NCBI GenBank assembly: GCA_024743405.1
Contig: JANSWP010000008.1
Location: 62,001 to 126,000 of the forward strand
Origin: Bacteroidota bacterium
Lineage (GTDB): Bacteria > Bacteroidota > Bacteroidia > Chitinophagales > Saprospiraceae
Length of the DNA stretch: 64,000 nucleotides
Reading direction: 5' to 3'
The notes under the pieces were generated by a model. The model worked only from the letters and a program-made list of their open reading frames with translations. It was not told the DNA's origin and did not search any database. The position numbers were made by a program, and so were the translations under genes. Each line of letters begins with the position of its first letter. Positions within the stretch are counted from its first letter, which is position 1. Below are positions 19,159-30,300 of this stretch, one piece after another.

Positions 19159-19245
19159 ATGACCGCCACTTTAACCTATACTTTAGTTCTTGCCGCTATT
19201 TTTTTCGGAAAAAAGGCGATGGATTTCCTTGATAAGGAAGATTAA
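19159..19245 (+). CDS. Possible 28-residue membrane peptide
   Basis: A short reading frame of 28 codons: an N-terminal hydrophobic stretch (TYTLVLAAIFFG) followed by basic then acidic residues (KKAMDFLDKED). It has a plausible -7 element and leader just upstream and fills the gap between two genes, ending 4 bp inside the convergent glycosyltransferase gene. The pattern fits a single-span membrane peptide. It is too short to be sure from one sequence. Confidence 0.4.
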   Translation: MTATLTYTLVLAAIFFGKKAMDFLDKED

Positions 19246-19988
19246 GGTTTTTCATACATTTTGAATTTAACCAATCCAATTCGTGCCAAAAAATGATTAA
19301 AGGAGACCCTTAAAACTCCGAACCCATATTTCATACTTCTTTTAAAATTAATACTGGATGCTTCTTCAAAATATTTAGTTGGACAAGTCACTTCGGCAAT
19401 TCCATAATCTGCATAAATAATTTGTGAAAGCATTTCATTATCAAAGACAAAATCGTCTGAATTTTGATTGAAATTAATACCCATCAATACTTCCCGACTG
19501 AATGCACGATACCCTGTATGATATTCAGATAATTTATGATTGACTAATATGTTTTGAGTTAAAGTCAGAAAGCGATTGGCGATATATTTATACATTGGCA
19601 TACCTCCATTCAAAGCACCTTTTCCTAAAATACGGGAACCTAAAACAACTGGATAGAGGTCATCGCCAATAATATTTACCATTGCTGGAATCAACTTTGG
19701 TGTGTATTGATAATCAGGGTGAAGCATAATAATAATGTCTCCACCTAGTTCTAATGCTTTGTTATACAACGATTTCTGATTGCCGCCGTAGCCTTTATTT
19801 TTTTCATGCTTTATGACATGGTTAATACCAATTTGATGCGCTAAATCGGCCGTGTTGTCGCTACTTGCGTCGTCACATAAGATTACTTCATCAACTAAAT
19901 CCGTAGGAATTTCATTGTAGGTTTTCTCCAAGGTTAAAGATGCATTATAAGCAGGAAGAACAGCAATGACTTTTTTGCCTTTGTACAT
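19242..19988 (-). CDS. Family 2 glycosyltransferase (dolichyl-phosphate mannosyltransferase-like)
   Basis: 248-residue GT2 enzyme with VIAVLPAYNASLTLEKTY at the start, the metal-binding CDDASSDNT region, NKGYGGNQKSLYNKAL and HPDYQYTP, matching DPM1-like enzymes that transfer a sugar from a nucleotide sugar to a polyprenyl phosphate. No C-terminal membrane segments follow, so it is the short, cytosolic-face form. The frame is open to 20168, but the extra 60 residues are low complexity and not family-like; the ATG at 19988 (MYKGKKVIAVLPAYN) is the family start. Confidence 0.88.
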   Translation of the reverse strand: MYKGKKVIAVLPAYNASLTLEKTYNEIPTDLVDEVILCDDASSDNTADLAHQIGINHVIKHEKNKGYGGNQKSLYNKALELGGDIIIMLHPDYQYTPKLIPAMVNIIGDDLYPVVLGSRILGKGALNGGMPMYKYIANRFLTLTQNILVNHKLSEYHTGYRAFSREVLMGINFNQNSDDFVFDNEMLSQIIYADYGIAEVTCPTKYFEEASSINFKRSMKYGFGVLRVSFNHFLARIGLVKFKMYEKP

Positions 19989-20168
19989 TTTTTTATTTGA
20001 ATTCTTACCTGAAGGCTCAAAATCTATTTTTAGGAAGCGACTATTACTTTGAGTCTTTAGGCTAACTTTGAAGGCAAAGATAAAAATGAGAGAATAATCA
20101 TTAGAATCAATTTCAAATTTACCGGTATACAGTCTTTTGCGGTATAGTTGTTCGTCAGCATATCTCAA

Positions 20169-20737
20169 AACACACGACCTTCATAACTTAATTTCCAGTT
20201 AATTTAAAAAACTAGGTGATAACCCTCCTTATGGATAGGCAATAAATGAAGAACTAAGTGCATGAAGTTTATTAATATTCAGGTTGTTGTGCGAAAAAAA
20301 TGAAAATAAGTGCTATTAATTTATGGATTTTCAAATATGTTTTAGTCCATCTTAGACTTACTTTTTAATAAGTATTGAAAAACTATGTTCGCAGGCATGC
20401 CTAAAATGATCAATTTAGAAAGATAGAAAACAAGCCCCTCCATATAATTTTACCGCCGGTTTTGCCGCCATTTTGGCATTTGAGTCAAAATGAGTTTTAA
20501 AGTACCAACGTAGGATTAGATGAGTTTTCAGATTGGAGTTCATTGTTTTCTAGTTCAACCAACTTTGAATATGAGATTGTAACTAAGAACTGCTCGTATA
20601 TGAAATTTTTTACTTTAAAAAGCTTTTATCGGAGAGAAATCTTTGTTAACTTTCGGCTTAAATATGTTCACCCAATTACTTAAAAACCGAAAAATTATAG
20701 CTATAAACCGTATTTACTAATCCAAAATGAACATATT
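20169..20737. other. Intergenic region upstream of T9SS operon
   Basis: No gene is supported in these 569 bp, nor in the 180 bp before them that only extend the glycosyltransferase frame. The composition is AT-rich. One short inverted repeat (ATTTTG ... CAAAAT near 20470-20492) and a TTTGTTAACTTTCGG stretch at about 20641 that could be promoter DNA for the PorP/SprF operon are the only features seen. Confidence 0.5.
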
Positions 20738-21766
20738 TTGATAAAAAAATACAAAATCCATCCATTATTTCTCGTACTATTCTTTTTACCCTTATTAGTT
20801 AGTGCTCAAGATATTCACTTCTCACAATATTATAATTCACCACTTACAATTAACCCTGCACTTTCTGGTATTACAAGAGGGGATATTAGAATAATCGGTA
20901 CTTACAGAAGTCAGTGGTCATCTGCACTTTCTCCATATTCGACTTTTCATGGCGCTGCTGATTGGAAATATTTTAATCCAAAACGAACCAAAGGTTTTTT
21001 CAGCGCAGGTGTAACCTTTAATTATGATGATGCAGGTGATTCAAATTTACGAACTACTAATTTTGGTATTAGTGGAGCATATACTTTAGCGATAGGGGAA
21101 GAAAATTTCCTAACGTTCGGTGTTATGACCGGTTTTGGTCAAAGGGCTTTTGATTTGAATAACTTAACCTGGGATAATCAATTTAATGGTGATGTTTTCG
21201 ACCCTAATCGAGATTCTAGAGAACAATTTGATAGAACCAGTTTTTTCTATCCAGACTTTAATCTAGGTATCAATTGGCACGGACAACAGAAAGATACTCG
21301 TTCAAGATTGAATGTGGGTGTGGCAGCATTCCATGTTAATCGTCCTGATCAAAGTTTTATTAAATCAGATGATGTAAACTTACCCGTTCGTTGGAGCCTT
21401 TACTTCTTGCCTGTTATACAAATTACTGAAAAAATTGATCTTTTGGGTTATGGAACTGCTCAAATTCAAGGCCCTGATTTTGAAGCTATTGGTGGGGGTG
21501 CAGGAAGGTTTCATTTGAATACAAACCGAGCTCGAGAAATGGCTATCCAATTAGGCTTGAGTTATCGCTTCAATTCAATTGGTGATGCGATTATTCCGGG
21601 GATTGAGCTACATTACCAAGTATGGCGAGTTGGGTTTACTTATGATGTCAATATTTCTGGCTTTTCAGAAGCAACAAATCGAAATGGGGGACCCGAGATT
21701 AATGTCCGTTATTTAATTCAAAAAGTACGCCCACTAAAAGTATTCAAAAACTGTCCATTAATATAA
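20738..21766 (+). CDS. Type IX secretion membrane protein PorP/SprF family
   Basis: 342 residues: signal peptide (LFFLPLLVSAQ), then the family signature DIHFSQYYNSPLTINPALSG, YRSQW and a 14-strand-type outer-membrane barrel with FSAGVTFNYDDAG and NLGINWH. SprF-like proteins are needed for export or surface anchoring of substrates with type B CTDs; the third gene of this operon encodes such a substrate. The only usable start in frame is TTG at 20738. An ATG 11 bp upstream (20727) is in another frame and makes only four codons, its TGA overlapping the TTG. Confidence 0.92.
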   Translation: MIKKYKIHPLFLVLFFLPLLVSAQDIHFSQYYNSPLTINPALSGITRGDIRIIGTYRSQWSSALSPYSTFHGAADWKYFNPKRTKGFFSAGVTFNYDDAGDSNLRTTNFGISGAYTLAIGEENFLTFGVMTGFGQRAFDLNNLTWDNQFNGDVFDPNRDSREQFDRTSFFYPDFNLGINWHGQQKDTRSRLNVGVAAFHVNRPDQSFIKSDDVNLPVRWSLYFLPVIQITEKIDLLGYGTAQIQGPDFEAIGGGAGRFHLNTNRAREMAIQLGLSYRFNSIGDAIIPGIELHYQVWRVGFTYDVNISGFSEATNRNGGPEINVRYLIQKVRPLKVFKNCPLI

Positions 21767-21772
21767 ATCAAC

Positions 21773-21836
21773 CTTTTGTTCTCTAATCTGAAATTTTAGT
21801 AATTCTGAGTAGGGTATACAGATCAGAGAACAAAAG
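21773..21836 (+). repeat. 18-bp stem hairpin inside T9SS operon
   Basis: The arms 21773-21790 and 21819-21836 are complementary at 17 of 18 positions, with a 28-nt loop. A T-rich stretch ends at the next ATG. It lies 6 bp after the PorP/SprF stop and 18 bp before the next start. It could be a partial terminator or processing site that lowers expression of the downstream genes. Confidence 0.75.
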
Positions 21837-21853
21837 ATTTTGAATTTTTTTCC

Positions 21854-24277
21854 ATGAGGAATTTTATTCTTTTTTTTGGTTTACTCACATTTAGTTTAAC
21901 CGTTAATAGTCAATCCTTAAAACAATATTTAAAAGCTGCCGATCAAGCTTTTATCTTAAAGGATTATTATTCTGCAATGAAATATTATGAAGTCGCTCAT
22001 GAAATTGATGCTGACGACATGAATGTTTTATACAAATATGCAGAATCCGCACGCCAATTTGGCGCATATACTTTCGCAGATACCGCCTATGCTGAAGTTT
22101 TGTTAAGACCTGAAGGTGCCAGTTATCCTATGGGAGCATATTGGTGGGCAATGGTAAAAAAACAGCTAGGAGAGTATGATGAAGCTTCTATCCTTTTTGA
22201 GAAATTTTTGAATGCCAATTTGAGCACTAATGATGAATTTATGGAATCGGCAAAAAAAGAATTAGAAGCTTGTAACTGGGCAATTGAAGCGATTGTGGAA
22301 AAAGATGAAAGTGTATTATTCAACCAAATGAGTGAGATCGTAAATACCCCTTACTCAGAATTCGGCGCTATAAAAATTGGTAGCACAACTTATTACTCCT
22401 CCTATAGCTTTTTAAAAGAAGATGCGAAAGAATACCCTCCTCGGCAGTTTGTCAAAGTATTGAAATCTATGGATGATGGGGAAACGACTGAATTGGTTAG
22501 TTTTAATGATTTAGAAAGGCATACCGCTCATTTTGCATTCAATAAAGACCAGACTAGAGTGTATTATACGTTGTGTGATTATGCTAGTATTACAGAAATC
22601 CAATGTGAACTATTCTATCGGGATGTTGATCAAGAAGGGAATTTTAGCGAAGCATTTAAATTGCCAAGCCATATTAACTTAAGTGGTTGCACGAATACTG
22701 AACCTAATATTGGATATGATGCATCAACTGAAATGGAATGGCTATTTTTTGTTTCAGATCGAGTAAAAGGGAAAGGTAAATTGGATATATGGGCAAGTTA
22801 TATACAAAAAGATGGTACGTTTTCCCAGCCTTTTAGTTTGCCAATGAATACCGAGGGAAATGACATTACACCCTATTTTCATTCCGGTTCACAAACGCTT
22901 TATTTTAGTTCGGATGGGCGGAAAGGATTAGGAGGATATGATATTTTTGAAGTGACCAAAGAGGGAAAAGAGTGGAATGAGGTAAATCATTTGCCCCCAC
23001 CATTTAATAGTAGTTATAATGACACTCATTACACATTAAATGAAGGTGGTGCAGGTGGGTTTGTTTCTTCAAATAGACTTGGTTCAATGCTGTTAGAACC
23101 CGAATATGAAGCTTGTTGTAACGACATTTATACCTTTAGCTTTGATGTAATTGATTTGGACGTATTTACGTATAATTATAAAGATCAGGAAGCTTTGGCA
23201 GGTGTGAATATTGAATTGTTTGAATTGACTTCTAAAGGAGAGATTAAGATTACAAGTCGAACAAATCCTGATGGAAACGATTTCGATTTCGAATTAAAGA
23301 AGGATCGAAGGTATGCCCTTTTAGCCTCAAAGGATGGTTTTGTTACTTTTCGAGAAGAAATCGATTTAACCAGCCCTGAATTGAAAAATAACCGTGAGAT
23401 TGAAAGAGAACTTTTCCTTTTACCAACGACTATTGATCTTGATGTTTTAACTTTTAATAAAAAATCAATGAGACCACTGCCAGGTGTTGGAGTGCGATTA
23501 GTGGAGGATGGTCAAGAAATCGCTTTTCAGAAAAACCCTGATGGACATGAAGTAGATTTTGTTTTAGAAAGAGGAAAAACTTACCAAGTAATTGGGACTC
23601 GTGTAGCGTTTATCTCTGATACCCTTTTAATTGATCTGACAGACACTGGGAATATTTTGGAAATGGAAGAAAAACTATTACTTCGCCCAAAAGAGATGTC
23701 AGAATTTCCGCCTCTTTTACTTTATTTTGACAATGATATGCCTAATCCCAAAAGTCTAAAATCTGTTACGGATAAGTCATATGAAGAAACTTATATTTCC
23801 TACTTAAGTAGACAAGATATTTTTGTTAAAGAATATACGAAGGTTTTAAGTGATCAAGACAGTACTTTCGCAGCTGATAGGATTAAAGCCTTTTTCGAAA
23901 GAGAATTGACGAATGGTTATGAAGCTCTAATGGTGTTTTCGGAGAATGTTCAATCTACATTAAATGAGGGGTATAAAATTGAATTAGAAATTCAAGGTTA
24001 TACAAGTCCACGTGCCGAAGAAACTTATAATGAACAATTATCGAAAAGACGTGCTAATTCATTGTATAACCATTTTGAACAATTTAATGGCGGTGTGTTG
24101 AAACGCTTTTTGGACTCAAGTCAATTGAGTATAGTTGTAGTGGGTTATGGAGAAAAATTTGCGCCACAATTCATTAGTGATCGCTTAGATGATGAGCGAG
24201 AATCCGTTTATAGTATGGCAGCATCAAATCAAAGAAAAGTCGCCATCATTGGAGTGAGAGTTGATCAGGCAAATTAA
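21854..24277 (+). CDS. PorE-like T9SS protein (TPR, PD40 propeller, CRD, OmpA)
   Basis: 807 residues with signal peptide (VNSQS). Order of domains: TPR-like repeats at about 25-140 (LKDYYSAMKYYEVAHEIDADD), PD40/WD40-like propeller blades at about 150-410 (LFFVSDRVKGKGKLDIWAS, LYFSSDGRKGLGGYDIFEV), two carboxypeptidase-regulatory-like beta modules (LAGVNIELFEL and LPGVGVRLVED, each followed by NPDG and DF), and a C-terminal OmpA-like domain (ELEIQGYTSPRAEETYNEQLSKRRANSL). The same order is found in PorE of Porphyromonas gingivalis, which tethers the T9SS to peptidoglycan. No lipobox is evident. Second gene of the triplet. Confidence 0.88.
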   Translation: MRNFILFFGLLTFSLTVNSQSLKQYLKAADQAFILKDYYSAMKYYEVAHEIDADDMNVLYKYAESARQFGAYTFADTAYAEVLLRPEGASYPMGAYWWAMVKKQLGEYDEASILFEKFLNANLSTNDEFMESAKKELEACNWAIEAIVEKDESVLFNQMSEIVNTPYSEFGAIKIGSTTYYSSYSFLKEDAKEYPPRQFVKVLKSMDDGETTELVSFNDLERHTAHFAFNKDQTRVYYTLCDYASITEIQCELFYRDVDQEGNFSEAFKLPSHINLSGCTNTEPNIGYDASTEMEWLFFVSDRVKGKGKLDIWASYIQKDGTFSQPFSLPMNTEGNDITPYFHSGSQTLYFSSDGRKGLGGYDIFEVTKEGKEWNEVNHLPPPFNSSYNDTHYTLNEGGAGGFVSSNRLGSMLLEPEYEACCNDIYTFSFDVIDLDVFTYNYKDQEALAGVNIELFELTSKGEIKITSRTNPDGNDFDFELKKDRRYALLASKDGFVTFREEIDLTSPELKNNREIERELFLLPTTIDLDVLTFNKKSMRPLPGVGVRLVEDGQEIAFQKNPDGHEVDFVLERGKTYQVIGTRVAFISDTLLIDLTDTGNILEMEEKLLLRPKEMSEFPPLLLYFDNDMPNPKSLKSVTDKSYEETYISYLSRQDIFVKEYTKVLSDQDSTFAADRIKAFFERELTNGYEALMVFSENVQSTLNEGYKIELEIQGYTSPRAEETYNEQLSKRRANSLYNHFEQFNGGVLKRFLDSSQLSIVVVGYGEKFAPQFISDRLDDERESVYSMAASNQRKVAIIGVRVDQAN

Positions 24278-24304
24278 TTCCATGATTCAAGAAAAATTAT
24301 TAGT

Positions 24305-27300
24305 ATGAACAAGTTGACTTTAAAAAAATGGATAACTGGGTGTTTGATATTATTAAGCTGTTCTTTGTTTCAGAATACCCTAAGAGCTTCGCATATTATT
24401 GGAGGAGAAATTAGTTATAAGTGTATTGGAGGAGATAATTTTGAACTCACTTTAGATGTTTACCGGGATTGCTTTTATGGGATCGCAGGATTTGATAATC
24501 CTGCCCATATTGCTATATTTAAAGATGGGCAATTATTCCCATATAAAACGTTGAATATTGGACCATTATCAATCCAGCCTATCCCTGCTGATGTTGGCGA
24601 TCCATGTCTTTTTGTTCCAGATGATGTATGTGTGGAATGGGGAAGGTATAGAACGACTGTCGAACTACCAGATTATGGTGGGGGATATCATTTAGTTTAT
24701 CAAAGGTGTTGTCGAAATCAAACAATTTCAAATATTGAGTCACCGGATTCAACTGGGGCAACTTATACAATTTACATAACAGATAAAGCTAGAGATGAAT
24801 GTAATTCAAGCCCTGAGTTTGATGATTTCCCTCCTGTTTTTATTTGTATAGATAGACCAATTGAGTTTTTACACGCTGCTACAGACGCTCAAGGTGATTC
24901 ATTAGTATATAGACTTTGTAATCCATTAATCGGAGCCACATTTGACACTCCTAATCCATCCGTTCCTGCTCCGCCACCCTATGATAGTGTTAGTTGGATT
25001 GATCCACCCTATAATATTAGTAACCTGTTAGGTGGAGACCCTGCTTTAGCAATTGATCCACAAACTGGCTTTATAACAGGTTTGCCTCAGGTGCAAGGAC
25101 AATTTGTCGTTGGAATTTGTGTAGAGGAATATAGAGATGGACAACTTCTTTCGGTTACACGTCGTGACTTTCAATACAATGTAGGATTGTGTGGCGAAAT
25201 TGTGTCCGATATCGTAGCCCCTGCGGCTGATTGCTTTGAAGATGGTGAAGACTTAACTATTCAGTTTTATAACGAAAGTACGTTATCTGATGATTTTATT
25301 TGGTTTTTTGATTGGACAAACGATATGAATGCGGCATCTTTTGAAACCGAACCTCAGTATACTTATGATCAGCCAGGGACTTATACGGTTGCATTAATTG
25401 CTGAACCTAATAGTCAATGTGTCGACACAAGCTACCATGAGATAATAGTTCAATATAATTCCCTTCTTGTCGATTTCAATATCAATACTTATGATTGTAC
25501 AGATACCTCAGTAATTGTCTTAACTGACTTGTCGGCGGATAATGTGTCTTCGATTATTGATTGGAGGTGGGAAATTAATGTGAATGGAAACATCATTAAT
25601 TTAGATACTCAGAATCCAATAATTAACCTACCAAATCCTTCAAGTGGAACGATTAAGCTGACTGTAGAAACAGAGAATACCTGTGTCAATACAGTTGAAA
25701 AAAACTTTCAAACAGGAGGAAATAATCCAGATGATCTGATTGAAGAGCAAGTTGATATTTGTTTTGGAGAATCTATTGAATTGAACCCAAATAGCGACCC
25801 GGCTCAAGGATTTACCTATATCTGGGCGCCGCCTATTAATGCTAATACTATCAATCCAACCGTTTCTCCTGCCCAGACAACAACCTATGCGGTAAGTATT
25901 ACTGCCTTTAATGGTGGTTGCCAAACTCAAACTGATATCACTGTTGATGTGACCTCTTTACCTGAATTAAACTTTGATTTTTCAACAGGTTGTGATGGAG
26001 TGACAGTAAACTTTGAAAATGAAAGTTTGAACTCACCGGGTTACGTTTGGCAATTTGGAGATGGTAATAACAGCTCGTCAACGGATATCAATCCTACATT
26101 TGAATACCCTTCTGTAGGGAATTATTCAGTGACCTTGTCAACTCCAAATTCGGCGCTTTGTCAAGAGAGTATCACGGAGCAAATAACTCTAGTTGAGAAA
26201 GTGTTAGAAGCAGATATCAATTTTCAATATTTAGATTGTAGTGAAAATAATGTTGTTATTGCTTTTTCAGATGCGTCAACTAATAGTTTGAATAATACGA
26301 ATGAGTGGGCTTGGACGTTAGGAAGTGGTGCTTCTTCAAATGCACCTGGATTTACCACAAGTGTAAATCAAGAACAAATATTAGATGTAGAGTTGATTAT
26401 TACGACAGATGAAGGTTGTGTTTCTACAATAACTAAGGCTTTAGATATTGACTTTATTGAGTTTGAAGCTGCCGATTCAGTTTTAATGTGTTCCGATGGA
26501 TCTGTTGAATTAAATCCGGATGGAGATACAAATTATACGTATCAATGGTCTCCTTCGGGTAGTTTGAGTAATTCAAATAGCTCAAATCCGATTGCAACGC
26601 CAGATAATACGACCACTTATAGTGTTCAAATAACAAATACGGTAACAGATGTATGTACGATTACGAAAGAGGTTATGGTTTATGTGCCGCCTAGAATTAA
26701 TTTAGTTGGAGATGATAATGTAACAACTTGTGAAGCGGAAGTAGAGATTTGTGCCAACACTGATGTAGTGGTCGATTTTAGTTGGTTTGATGAGCAGAAT
26801 ACTTTTTTAAGTAACTCAAGTTGTATTCCAGTTGACGTCACTGGGGTCAAAAATTATGTAGTGACAGCTCGTGATCAGTATAACTGTGAAGAGCAAGATG
26901 TCATAGTTGTTGTCGGTGGACCTGTAGAATCTGAATTAACAGAAGATCAAGTATTATGTACAGACGAGGTCTTGAATATTGAATTAACCAATCTTGATGC
27001 AAATGACGTCCTATCCTTAAATTGGAGTCCAGCGACTGCTTTTATTGGCGATCCAACTAATAACCCAACCCCTCAAGTAAATAATATTCCTGGGGAACAA
27101 ACGATTGTAGTTGAGGCAATAAATCAATTTGGTTGCACCAAAGTCGATTCGATTGATCTAGCTATTGTTGATAGTGACATTAATCTAGATTTTGATTTTG
27201 AAGTTCAGTGTAGTGGTTCGACAGTTCAGTTTATGAATGGAAGTACAAATGCCTATAATTATATTTGGGATTTTGGAGATTCAGCTAATCCAAGTGCGGT

Positions 27301-30300
27301 ATCAAGCGAGGAAAATCCTGTATACGTATATGGAGAAATTGGGATTTATGACGTAACCTTAAATGTTATGTTTGATGTAGACTGTGTAGTCCCTGTAACC
27401 AAACAAGTCGAAATTGTTGCACCAGATTTTATTCCAAATTTTGGGTATGAATTTGATACAGATTGTTCTACCGATAGCGTAACAATTATTTTTTATGATG
27501 AATCAACAAATTTCTTAAATAATACGTCAAGTTGGGAATGGAACTTTAGCAATGGGATCAATTTTACAGGAGGAGTTGAGTTCGATATTGTAGAAATTAC
27601 TGTTTTTGGAAATGATAATTTGACAGCAACATTAACAATTGGTACACCCAATGGTTGTTCAGGTTCTACCAGTCAAAATTTAGAAATTGTACTTCCTGAA
27701 ACACCTGATCCATTGGGTGGAGGAATTACCTTGTGTTATGGAGATACGACAAAATTAAATCCTATTGGTAATGATATTTTCACATACAATTGGTCTCCAA
27801 ATAATGGAACAATCGATGATCCAACCTCAACTAACCCAACGGCTTTTCCTTTAGAAACGACGAATTATCAGGTAACAGTTACTAGTGTTAGTGCGGATAC
27901 TTGTAGTGTTGAAAGTGATGTCTTAATAACAATTCCCGAACAGATTTTCATTACTGCTTCTGATGATGTAACAACGACTTGTGGGAGCGCTATTCAGATA
28001 AGTGCTTCTTCCAATGTAAATCCAACGAGCTTTGAATGGAATGAAATCGACGGAACACCATTAGGTACTGGATCTAGCCTCTCTGTTAATCCAAGTGAAG
28101 CAATGACTTTTATTGTCACAGGAACGGATGAATTTGGCTGTTTTAATAAGGATACAGTTTTAGTTACCAATGAAATAATTGATTTTGGGGTTGATGCACC
28201 CACCGAGGCATGTCCAAATGATACGATTCAAATTTCTGCAGGAAGTTTTATTACTGACCATGATTTGGATTATACTTGGACAACACTTAACGGAGAAATT
28301 TTAAGTAATCCAACAGACCCGAATATAGTTGTCGTTACTGCCCCTTCTGGTCAATCAGTAAGTTATTCGGTAACAGTTCAAAATCAATTTGACTGTACTG
28401 CTCAACAATCCGTGACTATTAATAGTTACGATTTTGTTCCAACAGTCACAACTGATATTCTAGCTTGTCCAGATATCGAAACGGAAATAAACCCTGGCGC
28501 TGATTTGAGTTGTACTTATTCTTGGTCTCCTTCGATTATGGTGAATCAACCTAACTCACCTAACCCAACTGTTCAGATATCTCAAGATGGTCTTTTTACG
28601 GTTACAGTAACAAAGTCATTTGGTAGTGATGTCTGCGTAGATGTTCAGTCTACATTTGTGGAAGTTCCAGAAATAATTGATATAGAAGAAACAGTAGACA
28701 CATTAACCTGTGGAGAACCAATTACCGTATGTGCTACAGCAAATATTGTAGACCTTGATTATATATGGTATGATGAGAGTGGCACTCAATTAGGACTAGG
28801 AAGTTGTTTTGAGGATGCAAATCCACTTGTTGAGGCTATTTATATTGTTGAGGCGACAGATGAATTTGAATGTGCGGCGTTAGATACCGTCTATGTAAGT
28901 AATGAAGAGACCGATGTTCAAATTGATGGGAATGGATTTATTTCGACCTGCCCTCGTGATTCTTTTCAAATTTGTATTACCAATCTCGACGTTGATGATA
29001 TTTTGACGTATCAATGGTCATCTGATCCGAATGGAGTAATTTTGAGTGGTGATCAGACGGCATGTCCTTGGGTTACTACAACACCAAATCAAACTGCCTT
29101 TTTTACTGTGACTGCAGTCAATCAATTTGGATGTGAAGAGACCCAAACGTTAGAAGTTTTGACTTACGAATTTGATGCAGTTGTATTAGATGAAGTAAGA
29201 GTATGTTCAGGTATTCCTACTGAGTTAAATCCTTCATTTACACCAGGGTTGTTTTATTCATGGTCTCCTGCTGATTGTGTAGATGACGCGAATGCTCCGA
29301 ATCCAACAATTACAACTACTGAAAATAAAACGTTAATGGCGACTGTTTTGGGCTTTAATGGAGCGGATACCTGTTCGGCAACTTTAACGGTAGAGGTAAT
29401 TGTTAATCCGTTAATAAATCTTGATGCAACACCTGCTCAAGAAGTTCTTTGTGAAGGAGAGGATATTACTTTTTCTGCAAACAGTGATACGGTAGTAGAT
29501 ATGATTTGGTCTCCGAATCCAGATTTTTCCAATCCAATTTTGGAGGACGTTTTAGTAACTAATTCTGAATTGACCTTAAATCCGACACATACTGAAACTT
29601 ATTACGTTTTAGCGACCGATGACTTAGGTTGTAGAGATTCAGGTACGGTTGTGGTTCAGAGTTATCCAATTGATGTTTCTTTGGATGATGCGTTTGTTTT
29701 TTGTAAGGAGGATGGAACAATCGAAATGTTAGTAACCAATAATGACCCTGCCCAAAATTTGAGTTACACCTGGCATCCTGATAATGTGATAGTGGGAGAT
29801 AATTCGGTGAATCCTATTGAAGTAACTTTTGAGGAAAATACTCAAGTTTTTGTGGATGTAGAGAATCAATTTGGCTGTGCAATCACAGATTCAGCTATGG
29901 TTAATTATTTTGATTTAGAAATTGAGTTGGTTGCTACAGCTGAGCCAGATACCATTATTTTAGGTTCTGGGCAGTTTTCTCAGTTGGAATCAACCATTGA
30001 CGATACGTATTCTTATAGTTGGTTTCCTTGTGAAACATTGGATGATTGTAATATTTCGGATCCGCAAGCCATGCCTGATGAAACGACAGATTATGTTGTA
30101 ACTGTTTCAATTGCTGAAGGGTGTGTTGCAGAACGAGAAGTTCGAGTTACAGTCATCAACCCAGATTGCCAAGAACCATTTGTTTTTGTTCCAACAGCAT
30201 TTTCTCCAAATGGTGATGGAGAAAATGATCAATTACTAGTAAGAGGAAATAATTTGGAAGAAATGACATTTGTTGTATATAATCGTTGGGGGCAAAGGGT

